The notes under the pieces were generated by a model. That model did not search any database, was not told the origin of the DNA, and saw nothing but the letters and a program-made list of their open reading frames with translations. DNA of 64,000 nt from Streptomyces olivaceoviridis. GTDB taxonomy: Bacteria; Actinomycetota; Actinomycetes; Streptomycetales; Streptomycetaceae. Shown here piece after piece: positions 43,700 through 51,572 of this stretch (position 1 is its first letter; every line of letters begins with the position of its first letter). The stretch spans positions 148,999 through 212,998 of the forward strand of contig NZ_BMUI01000017.1 of assembly GCF_014650115.1 (NCBI RefSeq), written 5' to 3'. A program made the translations under genes and the position numbers.

Positions 43700-44638
43700 A
43701 TGGTCGACTTCCAGCTCAGCCAGCAAGAGATCGAGCAGTTCCACCGCGACGGTTACATCGGCCCGTTCGACCTCTACGAGCCCGAGGAGATGGCGAAGAA
43801 CCTCCAGGCCCTGCGGCCCAGGCTCCTGAACACCAAGCGGGCGATCTACGGGCGGGGCAGGGGGATATCGGGAGTCACCAATCTCGCCAACTACGACCGC
43901 CACCTGGACGTCGACTTCCTGGCCGAGCACATCACCCGCCCGGAGATCGTCCACCGGGTCTCCAGCCTGCTGGGCCCCGACGTCCTGTGCTGGCGCACCG
44001 AGTTCTTCCCGAAGTACCCGGGGGACGAGGGAACCGACTGGCACCAGGCCGACAACTTCTCCAATGTGGCCGGATCCAAGCACCCGCAGATCGTCTGGCC
44101 GGAGGACTCCGAGTTCGGCGGCACGATCACGGTCTGGTCCGCATTCACCGAGGCGAGCGTGGAGATGGGCTGCCTCCAGTTCATTCCGGGCTCGCACAGG
44201 ACCATGAACTACGACGAGTCCAAGGTCATGGAGTACAACGCCGATTCCATCGGCAAGGTGGAGAAGGACGGCGTTCGACGGGGGTTTTTCGGCTACGACT
44301 ACCGCCAGTTGCAAAAGGATCCGGACTGGAGCCCCGACGAGTCCAAGGCGCAGTCCATGGTCATGCGTCAGGGCCAGTTCATCATCTTCTGGTCGACGCT
44401 CATGCACGCCTCGCACCCGCACGCCGGGCTCACCCAGGACATGCGCCTGGGCTACGCCGCGCGATACCTGCCGACCCAGGTGAGGGTCTACCCGTACTCC
44501 GACGCGCTCTCCGAGTTCGGCGGCGAGGCCAGCCTGGAGAAGTTCGGGTGTGTGCTGGTCTCCGGCAAGGACGAGTACCAGCACAACCGGTTCGTCGACC
44601 GGACGGTCAACGGCACGCCCTTCCAGGTCGCCGGCTGA
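43700..44638 (+). CDS. SyrB2-type non-haem iron, 2-oxoglutarate-dependent halogenase
   Basis: The 312-residue protein matches SyrB2 along its length (for example DVLCWRTEFFPKYPGDEGTD and FIIFWSTLMHASHPHAG). The decisive feature is the iron site: His115-Gln116-Ala117 (DWHQADNF), where hydroxylases have HxD/E. The Ala leaves room for chloride on iron, as in SyrB2, CytC3 and KtzD. The distal ligand is His236 (LMHAS), and Arg249 (DMRLGY) is placed to hold 2-oxoglutarate. Such enzymes chlorinate an unactivated aliphatic carbon of an amino acid tethered to a carrier protein. The adenylation protein, carrier, thioesterase and flavoprotein follow directly. The start ATG has AGGTGA 5-6 bases upstream. 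Confidence 0.95.
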   Translation: MVDFQLSQQEIEQFHRDGYIGPFDLYEPEEMAKNLQALRPRLLNTKRAIYGRGRGISGVTNLANYDRHLDVDFLAEHITRPEIVHRVSSLLGPDVLCWRTEFFPKYPGDEGTDWHQADNFSNVAGSKHPQIVWPEDSEFGGTITVWSAFTEASVEMGCLQFIPGSHRTMNYDESKVMEYNADSIGKVEKDGVRRGFFGYDYRQLQKDPDWSPDESKAQSMVMRQGQFIIFWSTLMHASHPHAGLTQDMRLGYAARYLPTQVRVYPYSDALSEFGGEASLEKFGCVLVSGKDEYQHNRFVDRTVNGTPFQVAG

Positions 44639-44652
44639 GCGGGCGGGAGCCG

Positions 44653-46299
44653 ATGCCCCCGTCGTCACGGCCGCCGGTCCCGCCGGGTGCCGCGCCGCCG
44701 GGCGGCGTCCCGGAGACCGCCCGGCCCGCCCGGATCACCGGATCCCCGGCCGCCCTGGCCGTCCACCGCGACGTGAACCGCACCGCCGTCGCCTACCCGC
44801 GTGACCGCAGCGTCCCCGAGCTGTTCGAGGCCTGCGCCGCCCGGTGGCCCGACGCAACCGCGGTCGTCCACGGCGGGCTCACCCTGACCTACCGCGAACT
44901 GGACCGGCGGGCCAACGCGCTCGCCCGGCGTCTCGCGGAGCGGGGGGTGAAGCCCGGGGCCGTCGTCGGCGTCTGCGTGGCCCGCTCACCGGAGTTGATC
45001 GTCACGCTGCTGGCGGTGCTCAAGTGCGGGGGCGCCTACCTGCCCGTCGACGCCGCCTGGCCCGACGAGCGTCTGCGCCAGCTGCTCACCGGCGCCGAGT
45101 GCGCCTGGATGGTGACCGACCGGGCGCCCGAGCTGGCCCGCCGGCTGAGCGGCGGCTGCCGCGTGGTGGCCGTGACCGGTGACGACCCGGCCGGCCGGGA
45201 CACGGGGCCCGGAGCGGCCGTACCGGCCGACGCCCTCGCGTACGTCAACTTCACCTCGGGCTCCACCGGACGGCCCAAAGGCGTCGCCATCCGTCACCGC
45301 AGCATCGCCCGGCTGGTGTACGGAGCACGGTACGCGCCCCTCGACCGCACCAGCCGGCTGCTGCAACTGGCCCCCGTCACGTTCGACGCGGCCACGTTCG
45401 AGATATGGGGCGCCCTGCTGCACGGCGGCACCTGTGTGCTGTACCCGCACGACTTCGTGCGCCTGTCGCGGCTCGGACAGGAGCTGCGCCGGCACCGGGT
45501 GACCGTCCTCTTCCTCACGACGGCGCTGTTCAACACCGTGCTGGACGAGGCGCCCGACGCGCTGGCCGAGGTGGGCACCCTCCTCACCGGCGGCGAGACG
45601 CACTCCGTACGTCATCTCGCCGCCGCGCTGGACCGCTTCGGCCCCGGACGGCTGGTGCACGTCTACGGCCCCACCGAAGCCACCACGTTCGCCACCTACC
45701 ACCGCGTCGACAGCATCAGCGAGGACTCCGCGGTGGTGCCGATCGGCCGGCCGATCCAGAACACCCGGCTCTACGTCGTCGCCGGTGGCGAACTGTGCGC
45801 ACCGGGCGCCGTCGGCGAGATCTGCCTCGCGGGTGACGGCCTCGCCGCCGGCTACCTCGGCATGCCGGAGCCGACCGCCGAGAAGTTCGTCGACGCGGTG
45901 GTGGACTCCGTTCCCGAACGGCTCTACCGCACCGGGGACTTCGGCTACCTCCTGGCCGACGGACGTCTGGTCTTCCACGGCCGGGAGGACGACCAGGTCA
46001 AGATCAACGGGTTCCGCATCGAACTGGGCGAGATCACGCACCAGCTCGACCGGCACCCGGCGGTGCGACGGAGCTACGTCACCGTGACCACCCGCGGCGA
46101 GAAGGCGCTGGTCGCCTTCGTCGTCCCGGACGCCCCCGTCACGGAGGCGGAACTGCGCGCTCATCTGCGGGCCCGGCTGCCCGGCTACATGGTGCCCCAC
46201 CGCATCCACACCCGGGACCGACTGCCCCTGACCCCCACGGGCAAGACCGACCGTCACGCGCTGCTCGCCACCCACGAAGCGGCGCCACGGCCGTGCTGA
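44653..46299 (+). CDS. Stand-alone NRPS adenylation protein (Ile/Val-type pocket)
   Basis: About 548 residues from ATG 44653, 14 bases after the halogenase. Core motifs run in order: FTSGSTGRPKG (A3), FDAATFEIW (A4), VYGPTEATT (A5), YRTGDFG (A7), DDQVKINGFRIELGEI (A8) and PLTPTGKTDR (A10, with the catalytic Lys). There is no condensation, carrier or epimerase domain. Aligning by eye to the GrsA Phe domain gives the pocket code D-A-F-F-L-G-V-T-F-K, close to known Ile and Val codes. It should activate a branched aliphatic amino acid and load it on the carrier at 46331, like KtzB, CytC1 or CmaA. The upstream open frame in the same phase is only a halogenase shadow. Confidence 0.93.
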   Translation: MPPSSRPPVPPGAAPPGGVPETARPARITGSPAALAVHRDVNRTAVAYPRDRSVPELFEACAARWPDATAVVHGGLTLTYRELDRRANALARRLAERGVKPGAVVGVCVARSPELIVTLLAVLKCGGAYLPVDAAWPDERLRQLLTGAECAWMVTDRAPELARRLSGGCRVVAVTGDDPAGRDTGPGAAVPADALAYVNFTSGSTGRPKGVAIRHRSIARLVYGARYAPLDRTSRLLQLAPVTFDAATFEIWGALLHGGTCVLYPHDFVRLSRLGQELRRHRVTVLFLTTALFNTVLDEAPDALAEVGTLLTGGETHSVRHLAAALDRFGPGRLVHVYGPTEATTFATYHRVDSISEDSAVVPIGRPIQNTRLYVVAGGELCAPGAVGEICLAGDGLAAGYLGMPEPTAEKFVDAVVDSVPERLYRTGDFGYLLADGRLVFHGREDDQVKINGFRIELGEITHQLDRHPAVRRSYVTVTTRGEKALVAFVVPDAPVTEAELRAHLRARLPGYMVPHRIHTRDRLPLTPTGKTDRHALLATHEAAPRPC

Positions 46300-46330
46300 C
46301 GCCGCACCACGACACTCCCAGGAGAGCACG

Positions 46331-46606
46331 ATGACGTCCCAGGAACCCACCGCCCCGGAGCCCGGCGCCCCGGCGCTCACCAGCACGGAGAAGGCGCTCG
46401 CCGACATCTGGCGCAGTCTGTTCGGCATCGACGAGGTGAGCGCGGACGACAACTTCTTCGCCCTCGGCGGCAACTCGCTGACGGCCATACGGTTCCTCGC
46501 GCGGGTCGAGGAACAGTTCGCGGAAGACGTCCTGCCGCCCGAGACCCTGTACGAGGATCCCCGCCTCGCGAGCCTGGCCCAGGCCATCGACACGGCGATG
46601 GCCTAG
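46331..46606 (+). CDS. Free-standing peptidyl carrier protein
   Basis: A 91-residue carrier protein. FFALGGNSLTAIRFL holds the phosphopantetheine Ser at residue 49, and the helices around it match NRPS thiolation domains (EKALADIWRSLFGIDEVSADDN is helix 1 and loop). It carries the activated amino acid while the halogenase and flavoprotein act on it, the role of KtzC, CytC2 and CmaD. A CAGGAG site precedes the ATG. No phosphopantetheinyl transferase is in the window. Confidence 0.95.
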   Translation: MTSQEPTAPEPGAPALTSTEKALADIWRSLFGIDEVSADDNFFALGGNSLTAIRFLARVEEQFAEDVLPPETLYEDPRLASLAQAIDTAMA

Positions 46607-46610
46607 GACG

Positions 46611-47384
46611 GTGCACCTGTTCGCACCGTTCGGCGGTGCCACCGCGGTCAGCCGGGACGGCCGTGGCGGGACGGGCGCCGCCGACGTGCGGCTGTACTGC
46701 TTCCCGTACGCCGGAGGCGGCACCCAGGTCTTCCGCGGCTGGCAGTCCCGGCTCACCTCGCGCGTCCCGGTCGTCGGAGTACGGCTGCCGGGCCGCGAAC
46801 AGCGCTTCCGTGAACCGGCCCACACCTCGTGGGACACGGCGCTGGCGGAACTGACCGCCGCCTTCGCACCGCTGAGCGATCAGGGGCCGTACGCGTTCTT
46901 CGGGCACAGCCTCGGCGCCCGACTGGCGTACGAACTGGCGCACCGGCTGGTCGACGACGGCCGCCGCCCTCCGGAGCTGCTCGTCGTCTCCGCCTGCCGG
47001 GGTCCCGGCAGACCCCCGCGCCACCCGGACATGCACTCCCTGGACGGCCCGGCACTGCGGGCCCGGCTGCGCGCGATGAACGGGGTGCCGCCCGAGGTCC
47101 TGGACAACCAGCCGCTCATGGATCTGCTGGAACCGATGCTCCGCTCCGACCTGCGGCTGGCCGAGACCTGGCGGCCGACCCCCGGCCGCCTCCCGGTCCC
47201 GGTCCTCGCCCTGTGCGGTGACCACGACGACGTCGACCCGTACGAGGACATGCTCGACTGGCAGCACCACACCTGGAAGGGGTTCGCCATCCACTCGTTC
47301 CCTGCCGGCCACTTCTTCCTGCGGGAGCAGGAAGGCGCCGTCGTCGAGGTCATAGCCGAGCGGCTGGGGGGAGGCACCCGATGA
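46611..47384 (+). CDS. Type II thioesterase
   Basis: The 257-residue alpha/beta hydrolase has the type II thioesterase marks: LYCFPYAGGGTQVFRGW near residue 30, VRLPGREQRF, GHSLGA with the nucleophile Ser100, and the Asp (GDHDD) and His (GHFFL) of the triad. Such enzymes free carriers from wrong acyl groups or, in this kind of cluster, release or shuttle the modified amino acid (compare CmaT and SyrC). The GTG start is only 4 bases after the carrier stop; the ribosome site is weak, so coupling is likely. Its stop overlaps the flavoprotein start (ATGA). Confidence 0.92.
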   Translation: MHLFAPFGGATAVSRDGRGGTGAADVRLYCFPYAGGGTQVFRGWQSRLTSRVPVVGVRLPGREQRFREPAHTSWDTALAELTAAFAPLSDQGPYAFFGHSLGARLAYELAHRLVDDGRRPPELLVVSACRGPGRPPRHPDMHSLDGPALRARLRAMNGVPPEVLDNQPLMDLLEPMLRSDLRLAETWRPTPGRLPVPVLALCGDHDDVDPYEDMLDWQHHTWKGFAIHSFPAGHFFLREQEGAVVEVIAERLGGGTR

Positions 47385-48571
47385 CCACGCAGGCGGCGCC
47401 GTCGCCCGTCCGGTCCCCGTACCTCACCCCGGAGCACGACGCGTTCCGGCACTCCGCGCGCACCTTCCTCCAGCAGCGGATCGCCCCCCACGCGGCGGAG
47501 TGGGAACGCGGGCGGACCATGCCGCGCTCGGCCTGGCGCGCCCTCGGGGCGGAAGGACTCCTCGGCCTCAATCACCCCGTGTCGGCGGGAGGTTCCGGCA
47601 AGGACATCTTCCACTCGGTGGTCTTCCTGGAGGAGCTGGGCCGGCTGGGCTTCGGCGGGGTGCGATTCGCCGTCGCCCTCCACTCCTACATGGCCACGAG
47701 CTACCTGGCCGCCGACGGCTCGGCCGAACTGCGGGAACGGTTCCTGCGCCCGGCCGTGGCCGGCGAACTGGTCGCCGCCCTGGCGATCACCGAACCGCAG
47801 GCGGGCTCCGACCTGGCACGGCTGGCCTCGACCGCGCGCGAGGAAGGCGACGACCTCGTGGTCGACGGCGAGAAACGCTTCGTCGTCAACGGCGGGTTCG
47901 CCGACTTCTTCGTGACCGCGGTGCGGACCGGATCACCCGCCGCCGGCCGGTCCGCCCACCAGGACCTGAGCCTGCTGGTCGTCGAGCGGGACCGCGCGGG
48001 AGTGACCGTGCGCCCCAACGACTGCGCGGCCTGGCGGGCCTCGGCCGTGGCGGACGTCGGCCTCCGCGGCGTGCGCGTCCCCCGCACCCGCCTCATCGGC
48101 CGGCGCAACAGCGGCTTCATACAGATCATGAAGAACATGCAGCTGGAGCGCCTCGCCGCGGGCATCACGGCTGTCGGCGCCGCGCAGGAGTGCCTGGAAG
48201 CCACCTGGCGGCACCTCAAGGGGCGCGAGGCCTTCGAGTCGACCCTCAGCGGCAAGCAGGCGGTCCGGCATCGGATGGCCGACCTGCTGACCGAGCTGGA
48301 GGCGACCCGCCAGCTCGTGCACCACGCGGCCTGGAGCTACGCCCGGGACCCGCTGTCGATAACCGCGTGCTCGATGGCGAAGCTCAAGGCGACCGAGCTG
48401 TCCCGGACCGTCGCCGAGGAGTGCCAGCGTCTGTACGGGGCGGAGGGCTTCTGCGAGGACGCGGCCGTCGCCCGCGCCGTGCAGGACGCGCGCGCCGCCA
48501 CCGTCGCCGCCGGGGCGAGCGAGGTCATGCGCGACATCATCGCGCAGGCGGGATACGACGAGCGGGGCTGA
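47381..48571 (+). CDS. Acyl-CoA dehydrogenase-like flavoprotein, candidate KtzA-like cyclopropane former
   Basis: The 396-residue protein has the acyl-CoA dehydrogenase fold: ALAITEPQAGSDLA for FAD binding near residue 135, and QDARAATVAAGASEVMR near the C-terminus. In that last stretch the catalytic Glu of the YEGTxE type is replaced (A376-A377-G378). Glu256 in MQLERLAAG instead occupies the place of the base in isovaleryl-CoA dehydrogenase. It is coupled to the thioesterase. Beside a SyrB2-type halogenase it may act like KtzA, which removes the alpha proton so that the carbanion displaces the gamma chloride and closes a cyclopropane. Simple dehydrogenation of a carrier-bound residue is the alternative. 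Confidence 0.88.
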   Translation: MTTQAAPSPVRSPYLTPEHDAFRHSARTFLQQRIAPHAAEWERGRTMPRSAWRALGAEGLLGLNHPVSAGGSGKDIFHSVVFLEELGRLGFGGVRFAVALHSYMATSYLAADGSAELRERFLRPAVAGELVAALAITEPQAGSDLARLASTAREEGDDLVVDGEKRFVVNGGFADFFVTAVRTGSPAAGRSAHQDLSLLVVERDRAGVTVRPNDCAAWRASAVADVGLRGVRVPRTRLIGRRNSGFIQIMKNMQLERLAAGITAVGAAQECLEATWRHLKGREAFESTLSGKQAVRHRMADLLTELEATRQLVHHAAWSYARDPLSITACSMAKLKATELSRTVAEECQRLYGAEGFCEDAAVARAVQDARAATVAAGASEVMRDIIAQAGYDERG

Positions 48572-48595
48572 GCCCGGCGCCCACGCGGGACCTCC

Positions 48596-49774
48596 TCAAC
48601 AGCCCGGCGGCTCCCCGGGCGCCCCGGGCTCTCCCGGGCCGAGGAGGTACCTCTCGATCGTGTCGTTGTACGTGCGCAGCGCGAACTCCTGCGTGCCGAA
48701 ACAGTGTTCCTCGTTGGCTCCGGACGCCAGGCCCCGCTGGATCTCGCGGTAGATCTCCAGGTCCTCGTACTGCACCTGGTACGTCAGCTTCCGGTTCTCC
48801 TCCCAGCGCTCGGCGTCCTCTCCGGTCGCCGAACCGGGAGGCACCAGAAGACGGAGTTTCACCAGGGTCCGGGTCGGACCGAGCGGGTGCGAGGTGATCC
48901 AGAGGAAATGGTCCGACTGGTGCAGGACCGTCTCGTTCGGGAATACGGTGTGGATGACATTGGCCACCGACAGCAGTCGTCGCTCACCGCGTTCCGTTTC
49001 GGTGATGAAGTTGATGGAACGTTTCGGGAGGATGGACCGCAGGTGGGGCCCGAAGGAGTCGAAGAAGAAGGTGTGGGGCTCGAAGAGCGGATTGGCGCTC
49101 TTGGTGTGGAGGAAGGGGAAATGGTATCCCTCCAGCGTACCCTCGACGACCAGCTTCCAGTTGATGTCCCACTCGTGACTCTCGGCCCCGTACACGTCGA
49201 AGTCCGCCAGATCCAGGTCCGCGATGTCGCGTCGGAAGTCCCCGAGGAATTCGTCGAGATCCTTGAGCTCCGACCTGCCCTCCGGCATCAGCCACACGAA
49301 CCCGTACGCCTCGACCGAGGGACACTCCCGCAGATTCCTCGTGCCCGGCCCGACCCCGGGAAAGCAGTGCGGGCTCGGGATGGCGCTCAGGGTGCCGTCC
49401 AGCTCGTAGCGCCAGGCGTGGTACCCGCAGGTGAAGTGGCGGCGCTGCCCGGACGCGTCCGGTTCCACCCGCGCACCGCGGTGGCGGCAGGCGTTGAGGA
49501 GGACCCGGGCCGTGCCGTCGTGGTCGCGGGTGACGATCAACGGCCGCCCGAAGTGCTCGAACGTGACGAAGCTGCCCGGCTCCGGGATCTCGGAGGTGTG
49601 GACGAGCATCGAAGGAAGACGGGTGAAGACGCGTTCGATCTCCGCCCGGTACCAATCGGGCGACCGATAACGCTCCACGCCGACCCGGGTGTCGCTGTCG
49701 GTGAGTTGTCTGCGCTTGTCGCGCAGGTGCTCCAAGGCCCGGTCCAGCAGGCGGAGTTCTTCCTTGCGATCCAT
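48596..49774 (-). CDS. Rieske non-haem iron oxygenase, alpha subunit
   Basis: The 392-residue protein has both ring-hydroxylating oxygenase centres. The Rieske 2Fe-2S ligands are C96, H98, C116 and H119 (CRH, CGYH). The mononuclear iron His pair is H218 and H223 in EGTLEGYHFPFLH, and an Asp follows in YQVQYEDLEIY. The domain order and length fit aromatic or amino-acid-type Rieske oxygenases. No reductase or ferredoxin gene is beside it, so general partners are needed. It converges on the flavoprotein (24-base gap) and is divergent from the ligase at 50064, so it belongs physically to the cluster. Possible roles are hydroxylation, desaturation or N-oxygenation of the unusual amino acid. Confidence 0.92.
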   Translation of the reverse strand: MDRKEELRLLDRALEHLRDKRRQLTDSDTRVGVERYRSPDWYRAEIERVFTRLPSMLVHTSEIPEPGSFVTFEHFGRPLIVTRDHDGTARVLLNACRHRGARVEPDASGQRRHFTCGYHAWRYELDGTLSAIPSPHCFPGVGPGTRNLRECPSVEAYGFVWLMPEGRSELKDLDEFLGDFRRDIADLDLADFDVYGAESHEWDINWKLVVEGTLEGYHFPFLHTKSANPLFEPHTFFFDSFGPHLRSILPKRSINFITETERGERRLLSVANVIHTVFPNETVLHQSDHFLWITSHPLGPTRTLVKLRLLVPPGSATGEDAERWEENRKLTYQVQYEDLEIYREIQRGLASGANEEHCFGTQEFALRTYNDTIERYLLGPGEPGAPGEPPGC

Positions 49775-50063
49775 GCGGCGGGCTCCCTCGAAGCGATGCT
49801 CACCTCAACCGGGCATGATGATGTGCAGCCGGCCCTGATGGACGGGAAACAAGACTGACAGACGGGTGAAGTCCGTGGCAGAGGGGATTTCGGCCAGACA
49901 TCAGTGGATCTCGGCTTGTTCCGGGAGGGCCGGTCGGCGGGGCGGAGGACTCGGCGTCGGCAACGCCCGGACACGTCGGTGGCCGACTTGAGGTGCCTCG
50001 GGATTGGGCCGCGAGAACAGCGGGGAATGCTGACGTCGTACTCCACCGGGAAAGGCAGATTTC

Positions 50064-51572
50064 GTGGCGGGTAACGCAGACCTGAACACCGATTTCGACA
50101 GGCTCCAGAAGAACCTGGTCTCTCCCCTCGACGGCACGGGACGGCCGCGGGTCGTCGTGGTGCTCCCCAGCTTCACCCTGGACCAGGCGGGTATGACCAA
50201 GATCCCGGGCATCATGTACTACGAGGAGCGGTTGCTGTCCTTCCTGCATCTGCTGCGCCACCCCGACCGGCACCTCGTCTACGTCACCAGCATGCCGATG
50301 CCGGACCACGTGGTGGACTACGCGCTCGGCCTGGTGCGCTCGCTGCCGGCCGAGGACGCCCGCCGCCGGCTCACCCTGGTGGACTGCGCGGACCCCGGCC
50401 CCGAGCCGCTGACGCGGAAGATCCTGCGACGCCCTGAGGTGATCGAGCGGTTGCAGCGGTCCCTCACCGGCCCCGAGGACGCCTGCCTCCTCGCCTTCAA
50501 CGGAACGCCGTTCGAGCGGGAGCTCGCCGTCCGGCTCGGCGTGCCCCTGTTCGCCTGCGATCCGGAACTGGCCCCCCTCGGTTCCAAGAGCGGGGCCCGG
50601 CGCGTGTTCGCGGAGGCGGGGGTGCCGACACCGGCCGGGGCGGAGGATCTCCGGGACGAGGACGACCTCGTCCAGGCCCTGGCCCGGCTGCACGCCACCC
50701 GGCCCGCTTCCGGGCGCGCCGTCATCAAGCTCAACGAGAGCTTCGGAGCCGGCGGCAACGCTCTCTTCGACTTCCGGGGGGCGCCCGGTCCGGGAGGCGT
50801 CGAGGCGTGGATCCGGCGGGTGCTGCCCGACCGCGTCGAGTTCGCCACCCCGCCCGACACGTGGGACCACTACGCGGCCAAGTTCGCCGAGATGGGCGGG
50901 GTCGTGGAGGAGTTCGTCACGGGCGCCGAGGTCAGGTCGCCGTCGGCCCAGGTGGGAGTCTCCCCCTCGGGTGACGTCCGGGTGCTGTCCACCCAGGACC
51001 AGTTCTTCGTGGGTGCCGCGGGGCAGACCTACGCCGGCGCCACCGCCCCCGCCCTGGAGGACTACCGACTCGAACTGCACGCCCTCGCGTCACGGACGGG
51101 ACGCGCGCTGGCCGCCAAGGGCGTGGTCGGCATCTCGAGCGTCGACTTCGTCTCGGCGCGCGAGGAGGGCGGCGGCTGGCGGCACCACGCCCTGGAGATC
51201 AACCTCCGGATGGGCGGCGGAACGGCGCCGCTCAACTTCCTGGAGGGCGTCGCGCAGGCGCGGCTCGACCCCGCCACCGGCAGCTACCTCACCCCGGACG
51301 ACGTATCGCTGTGCTACGTCGCCACCGACCGGCTCCAGCACGAGCGGTACCGGACGCTGACGGCGCAGCAGGTCCTCGACATCGCGTCCCGGGAAGGTCT
51401 CCTCTACCGCGACCGGGACCGTCGCGGCGTCGTCTTCTCCATGCTGGGCGCCCTGCCGGAGTTCGGGAAGATGGGCGCCGTGGTCATCGACCGCAGCCAC
51501 GGCGCCGCCCGGGAGCGGTACCGCGCGGTGGTGGCCGCGCTCGACGCGGCGTGCGGAGCGGAGCGCGGCTAG
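50064..51572 (+). CDS. ATP-grasp peptide ligase, PGM1-related
   Basis: The 502-residue protein resembles PGM1, the pheganomycin ligase that joins a non-proteinogenic amino acid to peptides. Typical stretches are MTKIPGIMYYEERLLSFLHL near residue 48, LGSKSGARRVFAEAGVPTP near residue 175, and the ATP-grasp parts AVIKLNESFGAGGNALFDF, VVEEFVTGAEVRSPSAQV and ALEINLRMGGGTAPL, where Glu and Asn bind magnesium. These enzymes form an amide through an acyl phosphate. Since no condensation domain is present, this ligase is the best candidate for coupling the halogenated or cyclised amino acid to a partner. GTG 50064 follows AAAGG. No precursor peptide gene was recognised nearby. Confidence 0.88.
   Translation: MAGNADLNTDFDRLQKNLVSPLDGTGRPRVVVVLPSFTLDQAGMTKIPGIMYYEERLLSFLHLLRHPDRHLVYVTSMPMPDHVVDYALGLVRSLPAEDARRRLTLVDCADPGPEPLTRKILRRPEVIERLQRSLTGPEDACLLAFNGTPFERELAVRLGVPLFACDPELAPLGSKSGARRVFAEAGVPTPAGAEDLRDEDDLVQALARLHATRPASGRAVIKLNESFGAGGNALFDFRGAPGPGGVEAWIRRVLPDRVEFATPPDTWDHYAAKFAEMGGVVEEFVTGAEVRSPSAQVGVSPSGDVRVLSTQDQFFVGAAGQTYAGATAPALEDYRLELHALASRTGRALAAKGVVGISSVDFVSAREEGGGWRHHALEINLRMGGGTAPLNFLEGVAQARLDPATGSYLTPDDVSLCYVATDRLQHERYRTLTAQQVLDIASREGLLYRDRDRRGVVFSMLGALPEFGKMGAVVIDRSHGAARERYRAVVAALDAACGAERG

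Noticed and set aside
43700..44638. Annotation as phytanoyl-CoA dioxygenase or hydroxylase
   Set aside because: The iron-binding Asp/Glu is Ala117 and whole-length similarity is to SyrB2, so a halogenase is the better call.
49775..50063. Search for a precursor peptide gene for the PGM1-like ligase in the divergent gap
   Set aside because: No short frame with a good ribosome site and coding composition was found here or in 51573-51992.
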